64,000 nucleotides of DNA from Actinomycetota bacterium (lineage in GTDB: Bacteria; Actinomycetota; UBA4738; CADDZG01; WHSQ01). The translations under genes were made by a program, and so were the position numbers. The DNA is taken from positions 11,595 through 75,594 of the forward strand of contig JAUJNU010000004.1 in NCBI GenBank assembly GCA_030448085.1, read 5' to 3'. Positions 53,612-61,809 of the stretch are shown piece by piece (within the stretch, counting starts at the first letter, position 1; each line of letters opens with the position of its first letter). The notes below the pieces were generated by a model. It worked only from the letters and a program-made list of their open reading frames with translations, did no database searches and had not been told where the DNA came from.

Positions 53612-55936
53612 CTACGTGATGAAAGGACCTCCCGGGACCGAGCCTTCAGGGGGTGACGCCCCGACGCCTTCCATGAGGATTAGCCGCGGCCAGGCTCCGC
53701 CAAACAACTCGGGCGATTGCGCCTGAGCTTTCAACTTTGCCCAGAACGTCGTAGACGTCGTCGCGAGAAGCACCCCGTACGCTCCAAGCATCTCGGCGTG
53801 AGCTTTGAGTTCCATCAACCTCTTGTACTGGGCCGGACCCGACTGTTCGAAACGATCAGTGGTGGTCGCTTCTCCGATCCAAAGCCGATACCCATCGGAG
53901 AGGACGAGGTCGTGCTCCGCCCTAGCGCCGTCCTGCGAGACGAATTCCAGCTCGAAGCAGTAGTCAATGGGTCTTCGTGACCCTCCGACCAACTGCACCG
54001 CGGCCCGAAGCGGTAGATCTCCATCATGTTCGAGCAGCTGACGGACAACCTCGGCGAGTTGGTAGTGCAGCACGGGTTCCAGACCAGTGAGGAAGTGTTC
54101 TTCTCCGGCTTCCTGGGCGAGGCGGCATCGTCCACACCGGAAGGTCGAGCCAACATCGTCCAGCGAGTACCACGCAACCTGCCGGCAGCGTTCGCACTTG
54201 AGCGGATACCCGCGTGTGAGGACCCTCTTGTCCACGAGCGACGCGACGAGGAAGTCGACATCGGGGTCACCCCCAGCCAGGTCTCGCAAATCATCCAGAG
54301 CGATGTACCGCCGGTGGTCGCTTGTCAACAGGAGGCCCGCTTCGCCCTTGAGATAGCCGTCGACGATACGGCGAGTAGGCCCGGCGCGGAGAGCCTCGTC
54401 TAGCTCGCGAAAGCCTCCACACACTGGGGCTGACGCCGCCGCGTCCATCCCCTTGTCGGAGAGCTCGACTCTGACCGTGTCCCCCGACGCGAACTCGCGC
54501 AGGTGCTCCAACAAGGGCCATGGCCGGAGCTTGGGCCGCGCTACCACGGACTCTAGGCTGGGCGCTCCCGCCCACGCATAGTTGGGACAGTAGTAAGCGA
54601 CGCCCTCCCGGGTAGTCCGCAGGTACTCGCTGTCGTACAGGTGTTGCTCCAACAACTCGCTCGCGAGTCCGCCGTTGCGCATCGGGGCCCATTCCGCGCA
54701 ACGGACCTCGGTTATCCAATGCAGGTCCGCTGGTCCCGCACCAGCTGCGACGTTAGGGATAGGCGTGGGGAGTTCCGGAGTCTTGCCGCCCTGAAGCAGG
54801 ATCGGCTGTGGAAGACCGTAACGATCGCGCTCGTACAACCGCCGTGGGTCATCAGGCAATACGTCGCGCCACGAGGTATGCGAGATCTTGATTGGGCGTT
54901 TTGACTGAAATATCTCGCCGCGCAATTTGTCCGCGACATCCCCCGCGAGGCCATGCGACGACACCGAGACGACGTGCACGATACGAGCACTCGCTGCGGC
55001 GCGATCCAGCATCGGCATAAGACGCATCCGGAAGAGGGCGTCTTCTACGAACTCATTTGGACACCACCACACGGTCTCGCCCATCCGCCGCAGGGCGTAG
55101 AACAACGCGAAATCCCAGGCCTCGGCTCCGGCGACCACTACCGGATGTCGGTGGGGCGCGACACGACGGTAATGGCCGAGGTCCGTGTCACCCAGATCCC
55201 ACGGATACGCGGCATCCGGGTGGGGGCGGCCCTTGTCGTACAGATCCAGCAGATCGATCGCGCTCCCGACGGGATACTCACCGACAGCGCCACCCAGCGC
55301 GTCGACGGCCGTCCTGGCTTCGGGCGAAAAGCGCCCGAGGAAGGTGGCCGCGATGAGGCTCTCTGGCGAAGCCGGTCCCGCGGCTTGGTCGACCAGCGTG
55401 TTCCCTGGGAGTCCGATGACGCGTATCGACGTCTCGGCGAATGGGCCCGGCGACGAGCCGCTCATCGCCTGGACTGCGCCCCCAGGAGCGTGGAATGGCG
55501 CCAGCCTGTCAACAATCAACCGTTCGAGCCCGGCGTGGAGTTGAGGCACTTCGTACTCTTGGTCATGCCACTGCTCCACCAGGTCGGCTGCCGCTGCGTG
55601 GCCGAGCCGGGTGTCCAGTGCTGCGCGCGCTTCGGCATAACGCTCCTCGTCGATCGCCTCTATCTCTCCCCACGAGGGCGTGAAGAACTTGATGCGGTCG
55701 GCATCGAAGACGTCGAGCAAGGCCCAAAAAGCCTCGTCCTTGCCAATCGAGTCCGCAAAGGGAACGACGATATTGCCGCTCCCACCCCATTGGGCGGTCT
55801 GGGACGAAACCGCCGCGCGCATCACCCCTTGCCAAGGAAGGTCGGTCGGCAGGTGCACCAAGAGGGCAGTCCGAATAGGGCGAACACCCAAAGAGATCGT
55901 CATCATCTGGAGCGAGGCGGCAGGGTCCATCGCCAC
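53612..55936 (-). CDS. Large protein of unknown function with zinc ribbon and nuclease-like C-terminus
   Basis: An intact frame of 774 codons, GTG at 55936; the true start may be the ATG near 55906 (MMTISLGVRPIRTALLVHLP). A four-Cys zinc ribbon (CERCRQVAWYSLDD..FRCGRC) lies at about residues 575-600. The C-terminal 130 residues have FELEFVS, then EHDLVLSDGYRLWIGEATTT, a D-x(n)-E arrangement like a PD-(D/E)xK nuclease core in which the expected Lys is replaced by Thr. The N-terminal half shows alternating strands and helices (VVAGAEAWDFALFYALRR) of no recognised family. It is the main cargo of cassette 3, in reverse orientation. Confidence 0.65.
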   Translation of the reverse strand: MAMDPAASLQMMTISLGVRPIRTALLVHLPTDLPWQGVMRAAVSSQTAQWGGSGNIVVPFADSIGKDEAFWALLDVFDADRIKFFTPSWGEIEAIDEERYAEARAALDTRLGHAAAADLVEQWHDQEYEVPQLHAGLERLIVDRLAPFHAPGGAVQAMSGSSPGPFAETSIRVIGLPGNTLVDQAAGPASPESLIAATFLGRFSPEARTAVDALGGAVGEYPVGSAIDLLDLYDKGRPHPDAAYPWDLGDTDLGHYRRVAPHRHPVVVAGAEAWDFALFYALRRMGETVWWCPNEFVEDALFRMRLMPMLDRAAASARIVHVVSVSSHGLAGDVADKLRGEIFQSKRPIKISHTSWRDVLPDDPRRLYERDRYGLPQPILLQGGKTPELPTPIPNVAAGAGPADLHWITEVRCAEWAPMRNGGLASELLEQHLYDSEYLRTTREGVAYYCPNYAWAGAPSLESVVARPKLRPWPLLEHLREFASGDTVRVELSDKGMDAAASAPVCGGFRELDEALRAGPTRRIVDGYLKGEAGLLLTSDHRRYIALDDLRDLAGGDPDVDFLVASLVDKRVLTRGYPLKCERCRQVAWYSLDDVGSTFRCGRCRLAQEAGEEHFLTGLEPVLHYQLAEVVRQLLEHDGDLPLRAAVQLVGGSRRPIDYCFELEFVSQDGARAEHDLVLSDGYRLWIGEATTTDRFEQSGPAQYKRLMELKAHAEMLGAYGVLLATTSTTFWAKLKAQAQSPELFGGAWPRLILMEGVGASPPEGSVPGGPFIT

Positions 55937-56099
55937 AACTTATGGGCTTACGGGCCGGGTCAGAAACGACTTCCTCAAGGAATGGGGCGGCGAGCTGGTC
56001 GCGATGTCCGAGGGCGGCGTCGCCCTCCGGCCCCACCTGCGGAGGCTGGGGCGGCCTTCCGTCCCGTCGTCACGGCGGTCGGCCTAAGTGCTCCGTGGC

Positions 56100-56594
56100 G
56101 GACGCACCACTGCGCGCCCTGGCTGCAGAAGACCTTCATCGGGCGTCTCTGGAACTGGAAAACCAAGTTGGAGGAACCTGAACAGGGGCTACGGTCCTGC
56201 GGGGGCTGCACCGCCATATCTACAGAAGGCCGCGGGCGACGATCCCCGCCAGGTGGCGGACATCGTGAATGTCTCCTCCGTCGCTGGGCGAACCGCCTTC
56301 CCCAATATGAGCGTCTACAACATGACGAAGTTCGGTTTGAACGGGTTCAGTGAGGCCCTGCGGCAGGAGCTGACCACCAGCTATGTTCGCGTCGGGGTGC
56401 TCGAGCCCGGCAAGGTCGACACCGAACTCGACTCACACAACACCGACGACGTCGTCGCAGAGATCGAAGCGAACTACGGCCACGTCCGCATGCTCGACCC
56501 GGAGGACATCGCTGACGGCATCAAGTACATGGTCACCCGGCCCCGCCATGCGGCGATCGCCGAGCTGTGGGTCATGCCGACCGAGCAGGGGTGA
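56100..56594 (+). pseudogene. Short-chain dehydrogenase remnant
   Basis: C-terminal two thirds of an SDR oxidoreductase: TVLRGLHRHIY in one frame, then ADIVNVSSVAGR with the catalytic Ser, YNMTKFGLNGF with YxxxK, GVLEPGKVDTEL, to the TGA at 56592-56594. The N-terminal Rossmann GxxxGxG part is missing and at least one frameshift is present near 56220. Cassette 3 thus carries a dead metabolic fragment beside its large gene. Confidence 0.75.
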
Positions 56595-56725
56595 CCTACC
56601 GGCACCACGTAGGGAATAGGGAGCTGTTCGACATCCAAGAAAGCTCCTTAAGGAGCGTGAGGAGTGGCCGTCCCCCGCCCCCGCTGCACTTCACGGCTTG
56701 GGACCGTGACACGAAGTTACGAGTG

Positions 56726-56777
56726 TGTGAGATGAGGCTGATGTTGTCTGCGCAAGGCTTGTCGAATGTTCCTTGAG
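56726..56777 (+). repeat. 52-bp array repeat (site 4)
   Basis: TGTGAGAT, 19 bases, CAAG, GCTTGTCG, AATGTTCC, TTGAG. Its first 26 bases are identical to site 5, and similarity to site 5 extends about 20 bp further upstream. Confidence 0.88.
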
Positions 56778-57007
56778 ACTCGAGGACAGCTAGGCGCGCT
56801 GCGGGGTGCCCTCCTTAGGTGCACCTGGCCTGCCGCGCTCAGGGCCGGATCGAGCACGAATGTTGGGGACCCAGCCCTAAGCACACTGGACGGCAATGCA
56901 ACCGCGGAACGGCGGGCTATCGGCGCACAGTGCCGACGATTTACACGGTCTCGGGCCGAGCTATATTTCGGGGCGTTGCGTGGGACTAACCATATTCACA
57001 TCCACTG

Positions 57008-57064
57008 GCGCCCTGCCTCTCGAGGCGACAGGGAAGGATTACCCCTAAAAACGACGTAAATGGC
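57008..57064 (+). repeat. Leader direct repeat, unit 1
   Basis: Begins GCGCCCT, has TCTC, GGC and CAGGG, then AGGATTA, AAAC and ends ACGTAAAT. Matches unit 2 (57249) over about 57 nt with a hairpin at the front of each. Confidence 0.65.
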
Positions 57065-57248
57065 ACTCCCTCCCTCTGAGGACCCCTGACCAGGGAAAGT
57101 CGCGCGCTCTCCACCTCCATAGCCCGGAGGCGATCTCAGCCCGCTCCCCTGCTCTCAACCAAAGCAGGGTATCCTGCCTCAATTATAGGGGAATTGAGCC
57201 TCTCCAAGGCGCCGATAACCTGCGCCGATGGCCCACCCCCCTATAAAA

Positions 57249-57306
57249 TGGTCAAGCGCCCTAGTTCTCAGGGCACCAGGGGAGGATTAGCAGAAACAAT
57301 ACGTAA
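57249..57306 (+). repeat. Leader direct repeat, unit 2
   Basis: GCGCCCT, TCTC, GGC, CAGGG, AGGATTA, AAAC, ACGTAAAT in the same order and nearly the same spacing as unit 1. The stem is GCCCT/AGGGC with a 7-base loop. Confidence 0.65.
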
Positions 57307-57456
57307 ATCACCCGCAAATTGGCGGTTGAGCCGATGGACATACCCTTATCGATGTCTCCTGGCGCTCCGTTAACCCGGAGTTCTCCTTGACAGGACTGAA
57401 AAGTAGCGGCAAACTACAACTCTGTCATTCCAACCAGGGAAAGGGATGCGTCAGTA

Positions 57457-58025
57457 GTGGACGTTGAGGAGATTCTAAAGAAGGCGGCGGATGCCGTGGA
57501 AGCAGCCGGTATCCCGGGCCGAGCTCAGAGCGAGCGCCTTCCAGAAGGCGGTCGACCTTTATGCGGGTGGCACGGCAGCCTCTTTGCCCGTGAAAGCAGA
57601 AGTGGCCGCCGACTCAGCACCGATGTCATCGGATGACCCGATCGGAAGAATTTGTGCTCGCCTCAGCCTCTCATCGGAGCTGGTCGGGGATGTCTTCTTC
57701 ACCGACGACCAAGGTGAAATCGGGGTTGGGGTCGCGCCGTCGGCAATTGATGCGCGCAAGGCCGGTGGCACAAAGGAGCTTGCGCTCTTGGGGGCTGGGT
57801 CCCGTCAGTTGTCGGGCCAAGAGGAGTGGACTTCCTTCGACCGAATTCGAGCGCTCGCCACCGACTTCGGACGCTACGACGACAGCAATTTCGCGACGAC
57901 CATCCAGGAGATGGCCGACTACTTCCAGATTCGTGGAAGTCGTCGAAAGGGAAGTACGGCTAAAGCGGCCGGGCATCGAAGCACTCGCCAGGCTGGTTAG
58001 CCGTCTTGCGGGTGAAGATAACTAG
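57457..58025 (+). CDS. Cassette 4 gene A: small helical, winged-helix-like protein (two frameshifts)
   Basis: Starts at GTG 57457 (VDVEEILKKAADAVEAAGIP), shifts near 57515 into AFQKAVDLYAGGTAASLP..RICARLSLSSELVGDVFFTDD, and shifts again near 57945 to end in REVRLKRPGIEALARLVSRLAGEDN, stop 58023-58025. The C-terminal 60 residues look like a winged helix-turn-helix. About 190 residues in all; no family recognised. It is the first gene of an operon, 8 bp before gene B. Confidence 0.6.
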
Positions 58026-58033
58026 GAGGAGTT

Positions 58034-58577
58034 ATGCCGAAGGCTGATGTGACTCTGCCCTCCGGGGCAAAGATCTCTATCGAGGGCTCCACGGAAGAAG
58101 TCCAGGAGCTGCTCCAGATTTACACGGAGGGCGGCTCCAAGAGCCCAGTCGAGAAGCCGTCTTCGAGAAAGGCGTCGACCAAGAGACCGTCAGGAGCGGC
58201 AGCAAGCCCTAAAGCCTCGTCCGTTGATGCTGCAAGAGTCGTAAACGCGATGAAGGATTCTGACGACTGGGATGCCATCGAGAAAAACGTCCTGGACAAG
58301 CGCGATCGTTTGCCTCGAGTCCTAATGCCGCTGTACGCCGTTAAGGCATATCTCAACGAAGATCTGGAACTCACGTCCGGAGACGTGCACCGGATAACCA
58401 AGGAGTTGGGTGTTCCCCTCAGTCAACCCGCTGCTTCGACGGTCTTGTCGGGCAGCGGATCCAAGCACGTTATGGCAGGGCGATCGAGGGTGAAGGGGTT
58501 CCTGTCGGTACAAGCTGAGCCGCCGGGGTGAGGCCCACTTGAAGTCGGTCCTCTACCCAGAGTCTGAGGATTCCTAA
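58034..58577 (+). CDS. Cassette 4 gene B: linker-rich protein with C-terminal winged helix (one frameshift)
   Basis: ATG 58034 behind AGGAGG. A small N-terminal beta unit (MPKADVTLPSGAKISIEGS) is followed by a Ser/Lys/Ala linker (about residues 40-65) and a helical domain (DSDDWDAIEKNVLDKRDRLPRVLMPLYAVKAYL). A winged-helix-like end follows, with RYKLSRRGEAHLKSVLYPES in a shifted frame, TAA at 58575-58577. Without the shift near 58495 the frame ends at 58531. Likely DNA- or protein-binding; no named family. Confidence 0.6.
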
Positions 58578-58602
58578 TGTTCGCGGCCGCCACGGCGAGG
58601 TG

Positions 58603-58883
58603 ATGGCGACCCCACGGACTGACGGTTTCGCGCTAACCGTGCAACGTCTGGCGGCAGACGCCGACCGTGTTCTGGTACTCGGCGAAGTTGTAGGCGTCCG
58701 GAATGGGACCCGCCGCTTCAAGAAGGCCCAGATCGATACTCTCTTCGACGGTTTACACGTTCCAACGCCCTCGAATACAAGCGCGCGCGGCTCGGCGACC
58801 TTCGGCGGCAGAAATTGGTCGTGAAGAATGCCGATGATACCTGGGCCCTTACCCTGAGGGGCGTTCGAAAGCCTTGGACATGA
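58603..58883 (+). CDS. Cassette 4 gene C: small winged-helix-like protein (one frameshift)
   Basis: ATG 58603 (GTG 58600 possible). About 93 residues: a helical start (FALTVQRLAADADRVLVLGEV), then after a shift near 58765 ALEYKRARLGDLRRQKLVVKNADDTWALTLRG, a typical wing of a winged-helix domain. TGA at 58881-58883 overlaps the ATG of gene D. Confidence 0.55.
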
Positions 58884-59497
58884 TCGGTGAACTCGATATA
58901 GCGCGGGTCGAAGCGGAATTAGCGGAGGTTCCTGGCGCAGAACTGGGGAAGGTGCGCCACAGTGTTATCAGTCCAGTGTTTGCTCCACAGCGTTGGGGAG
59001 ATGCGATCGGTCGGCTCTTGGACGAGTTTCCCTTTGAGCAGAATGTGTTTCTCATGACACGCTTTCCAGAGTCCAAGGACGACGAGACATTTCTCGATCC
59101 AGTCAAGGAAGTAGTTGCTGTTGTCCGCGATGCTCTTTCACGCCACGGCCTACACCTTCATTTGGCTAACAAAAGACAGCTGGATGATGACCTTTTCAGC
59201 AACGTCGCTGCGCACATGTGGGCGTGCCAATACGGCGTTGCGCTTCTCGAGGATAGAGCTGGGCGTGGCCTTAACTACAACGTGGTTATAGAGCTGGGGG
59301 CCATGACGATGACCGGGCGACGCTGCGCCTTCCTACGCGACTCGGTCACTACTCCCGACGTGCCAACCGACTTTGTCGGCCAGATCTACAAGTCAATCGA
59401 CTTTGGCGACACCACAACAGTGTCGGAGGCCATGCACCGCTGGGCTGCGTTTGACCTCGCCCTCGGGAAATGTGACTCGTGCCCCGAGGATGAGTAA
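58880..59497 (+). CDS. Cassette 4 gene D: TIR/nucleoside-deoxyribosyltransferase-like protein
   Basis: A 205-residue intact protein from ATG 58880, coupled to gene C by ATGA. It shows the alternating strand/helix order of the TIR/SLOG-like nucleotide-binding superfamily: QNVFLMTRFPES, a helix then HLHLANKRQLDDDLFSNVAAHMWACQYGVALLED, then LNYNVVIELGAMTMTGRRCAFLRD (an N-x-x-x-E-x-G loop) and PTDFVGQIYKSIDF. Relatives with this pattern are known as NAD- or nucleotide-processing effectors in defence loci. Catalytic activity is inferred; E in VIELG is the candidate catalytic residue. Confidence 0.65.
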   Translation: MIGELDIARVEAELAEVPGAELGKVRHSVISPVFAPQRWGDAIGRLLDEFPFEQNVFLMTRFPESKDDETFLDPVKEVVAVVRDALSRHGLHLHLANKRQLDDDLFSNVAAHMWACQYGVALLEDRAGRGLNYNVVIELGAMTMTGRRCAFLRDSVTTPDVPTDFVGQIYKSIDFGDTTTVSEAMHRWAAFDLALGKCDSCPEDE

Positions 59498-59845
59498 GTT
59501 CCCCGACGCTTCAGAGTTTAAGTGAGGGGCAGCTTGGTCCACAGCCCAATCTGACCTGCCTAGGAGCCGGGCGATTGATGGGGCTCGCGAACGCGCTCCC
59601 GCTCTGCTCTCTCCCCCGGCCTCTTCAACGCGTTAGGTCTCTCATTCGCAGGAAATGCCGCGCCCTTAGCGGTTTCCTTACGTGGCTGAACCGATTCACA
59701 ACGCACCATCCCGGTAAAAGACAAATCGGACGACATGTTCGTCACCAAATCTCGAAGCTCCTTACGAGCTGTGGAACATGTTGCCGTCACCCCGTCGTGC
59801 CATGTGGGTCGCGGTCTGGCGACCTCGTCACGAGGGTTACAACTG
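59498..59845. other. Tail of cassette 4, no recognisable gene
   Basis: About 350 bp between gene D and array site 5. No frame with a credible start or pattern. Confidence 0.45.
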
Positions 59846-59897
59846 TGTGAGATGAGGCTGATGTTGTCTGCCCAAGTGTTGGGGAATGTTCCCTGAC
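59846..59897 (+). repeat. 52-bp array repeat (site 5)
   Basis: TGTGAGAT, 19 bases, CAAG, TGTTGGGG, AATGTTCC, CTGAC. The centre is a perfect CCCAA-gtg-TTGGG inverted repeat, the clearest recombinase-core-like palindrome of the set. Confidence 0.88.
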
Positions 59898-59937
59898 AGC
59901 AGATCTCCCCCCAGAAAAAGGAGGAACCCAGGAGGCG

Positions 59938-59959
59938 CTATCGAACACTAGTTCGATAG
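59938..59959 (+). promoter_or_regulatory. LexA/SOS box upstream of the MBL gene
   Basis: Perfect 9-bp inverted repeat CTATCGAAC-acta-GTTCGATAG. The inner 16 bases TCGAAC-N4-GTTCGA match the mycobacterial/Gram-positive LexA operator fully. It lies 48 bp upstream of the ATG at 60007, in the 5' region of cassette 5. Confidence 0.8.
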
Positions 59960-60006
59960 GCCTAGCCGTAGGTGCTGGCCTGGTGAACCTACGAAAGGAG
60001 TCTTCC

Positions 60007-61023
60007 ATGCACGAGGTCGACTTCCTCCCAGTCGGGGATGGGGAACGCTCAGGGGACGCCATAGCGATGAGATTCACCAGGCCTGACACAGGCTCTCTCG
60101 CCCACGTGATCATCGACGCGGGGTTTCAGCCCGACGGAGCAGCCCTCGTCAACCACGTCAAGAACTACTACGACACCGACGACATCGACTTAGCCATCTT
60201 GAGCCATCCCGACGGGGATCACATAGGCGGTATGGGCGTGGTTGTCCGGGAGCTAAACGTCGGTGCGCTGCTTGTTCACCGCTTAGGCGAACGAGGAGGG
60301 TCGACCCTGCCGGCAGCAGATGCTGTTGACGATTTAATAGCAACCGCTCAGGAGCAAGGAACCAAGATCTACGAACCCTTCAGTGGCATGAACGCCTTCG
60401 GCGGAGCGCTCACCATTCTTGGACCCGATCTGGAGTACTACGCAGAGCTGGTCCCCCAGCAGGTAGAACAAGCTCTTGCAAAGGCTGTCGCTGCGAATCT
60501 ACGCGGGCCGGGACCGCTAACTCGCCTCGCTCATCGCGCTCTGTCCTACTTCCCGCTAGAGATCCCTTTCGATGACGGCGAGGGGGAAGGGCCCAGGAAC
60601 AACAGCTCAGTAATCGCTCTTCTGGAACTCGACGGGTTCCGAGCTCTCTTCACCGCCGATGCTGGAGTGGTTGCTTTGAACAGGGCTTGGGACCGGCTCG
60701 AGAAGCAAGGTCGGGACACGAGCGCACCCCACCTGGTCCAGATACCTCACCACGGCAGCAGAAAGAACGGTTCTTCTGCACTCTTGAACCGATTGCTGGG
60801 ACCAACGGGGCAACCTCAGACTCGCGATGCGATCGTGAGCGTGTCCGCAAAGGCGCCGCGCCATCCGTACCCACGGATCGTCAACGCATATGGAAGGCGC
60901 GGTTACAACGTCGGCACGACCGCGGGAAAGAGCGTTTGCTTCCCCAGCCCGGATATGCCGCGGAGGCCGGGATGGGTCACATGGACTCCTCTCGGCCCTC
61001 TGGACGAGACCGTCGAGGACTAA
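60007..61023 (+). CDS. MBL-fold (ComEC-like) metallohydrolase
   Basis: A 338-residue metallo-beta-lactamase-fold protein. ATG 60007 is preceded by AAAGGAG. Zinc ligands: AILSHPDGDHIGGM (HxDxDH), a later Asp in ALFTADAG, and QIPHHGSRKNG, the last two being typical of ComEC-type competence hydrolases without the membrane part. ComEC-like MBL enzymes act on nucleic acids or nucleotides; the substrate here is unknown. A LexA box controls it, and the next gene starts 4 bp after its stop. Confidence 0.82.
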   Translation: MHEVDFLPVGDGERSGDAIAMRFTRPDTGSLAHVIIDAGFQPDGAALVNHVKNYYDTDDIDLAILSHPDGDHIGGMGVVVRELNVGALLVHRLGERGGSTLPAADAVDDLIATAQEQGTKIYEPFSGMNAFGGALTILGPDLEYYAELVPQQVEQALAKAVAANLRGPGPLTRLAHRALSYFPLEIPFDDGEGEGPRNNSSVIALLELDGFRALFTADAGVVALNRAWDRLEKQGRDTSAPHLVQIPHHGSRKNGSSALLNRLLGPTGQPQTRDAIVSVSAKAPRHPYPRIVNAYGRRGYNVGTTAGKSVCFPSPDMPRRPGWVTWTPLGPLDETVED

Positions 61024-61026
61024 CGC

Positions 61027-61734
61027 TTGTTTGATGCTTACGCGCGCCGCGCGCGACTGACACCAGCAGTCATCACCGGAAGCCCCCTCCTTGCTTTCTT
61101 GATTGCGGCTGGATTCTCTATCGATGCAAAGACGGGTATCGCGTCATTGCTCGTCGGCGCGTTGGGCGTTATCGCTTGCGGGTTAGCCCGCGACACCGGT
61201 TACAAGTTGCAGGATCGGCTATGGGCTTCCTGGGAGGGGAGCCCTACGACTCGACGATTACGGTGGAGGAACACGTCTGACCCGCAAATGCTTCAGCGAC
61301 TGCATGACGATATCGAGGTGGTGACAAACCATCCCTTGCCAACTGCAGCTAAGGAAGCGGCAGACCCAGCTGGAGCCGACCGTCAGTACGACGCAGCGAT
61401 CGCGATACTGAGGAACCGCACCGATGACCACAAGCGGTTCTTCAAGCTGTTCGCTGAAAATGCGGAGTACGGTTTCCGCCGCAATTGCTTAGGTCTTCGT
61501 CCGTACGGCCTCTCGCTTGGAGCAGCCGGAACCATCACCACCGGGGTGCTCTGCGCGCTCGTATCAGAGAGCATCACGTCCGGTCTCGTCACTTGGGGTG
61601 GCCCCGGCCTTGTTTCCCTAGTGTCGTTCCTCTTCTGGTGGAAGGTCGTGAAGCCCGAATGGGTTCGCATGCCCGCTGAAACGTATGCCGATCGCTTGCT
61701 AGAAGCGGTCGACAGCCTGAAAGGGGACGCTTAG
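61027..61734 (+). CDS. Membrane protein partner of the MBL hydrolase
   Basis: 235 residues from TTG 61027. Two N-terminal hydrophobic helices (SPLLAFLIAAGFSI, ASLLVGALGVIACGLA), a cytoplasmic helical domain with many charged residues (about 60-155), and two C-terminal helices (GAAGTITTGVLCALV, GLVSLVSFLFWWKVV). Family not recognised; it superficially resembles two-part membrane effectors in defence operons. Four bases from the MBL gene, so surely cotranscribed. Confidence 0.7.
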   Translation: MFDAYARRARLTPAVITGSPLLAFLIAAGFSIDAKTGIASLLVGALGVIACGLARDTGYKLQDRLWASWEGSPTTRRLRWRNTSDPQMLQRLHDDIEVVTNHPLPTAAKEAADPAGADRQYDAAIAILRNRTDDHKRFFKLFAENAEYGFRRNCLGLRPYGLSLGAAGTITTGVLCALVSESITSGLVTWGGPGLVSLVSFLFWWKVVKPEWVRMPAETYADRLLEAVDSLKGDA

Positions 61735-61809
61735 CTTGCGTCAGTGGGGACTCTGACAACAACGTCGTCGGAGCCGGCGTTGAGATGGATGCAAAGCTCG
61801 GGAGGTTGA

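Larger units (their letters stand above)
56778..57456 (+). ncRNA. Long structured leader of cassette 4, possible non-coding RNA
   Basis: About 680 bp with no convincing gene, directly upstream of a four-gene operon. It contains several hairpins: CCCT-GCCTC-tc-GAGGC-gac-AGGG near 57012-57032, CTCAATT/AATTGAG at 57178-57198, GCCCT/AGGGC near 57258-57274, and CTCCG/CGGAG at 57365-57380. Two segments of about 57 nt (near 57008 and 57249) are imperfect direct repeats. A structured RNA antitoxin, guide or regulatory leader is possible; this is inference from shape alone. Confidence 0.4.

Noticed and set aside
44415..59897. Array repeats as integron attC sites
   Set aside because: The sites are a fixed 52 bp without the paired RYYYAAC/GTTRRRY boxes, and their bases differ too little and in the wrong places. 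No IntI-type integrase is in the window.
44415..59897. Repeats as a CRISPR array or REP/MITE family
   Set aside because: Copies are 2-7 kb apart with genes between, not 30-40 bp spacers. All share orientation and sit only at cassette borders, and there are no terminal inverted repeats or target duplications.
60700..60790. AGAAC-g-GTTCT as a further LexA box
   Set aside because: The half-sites are one base apart instead of four and lie inside the MBL coding sequence.
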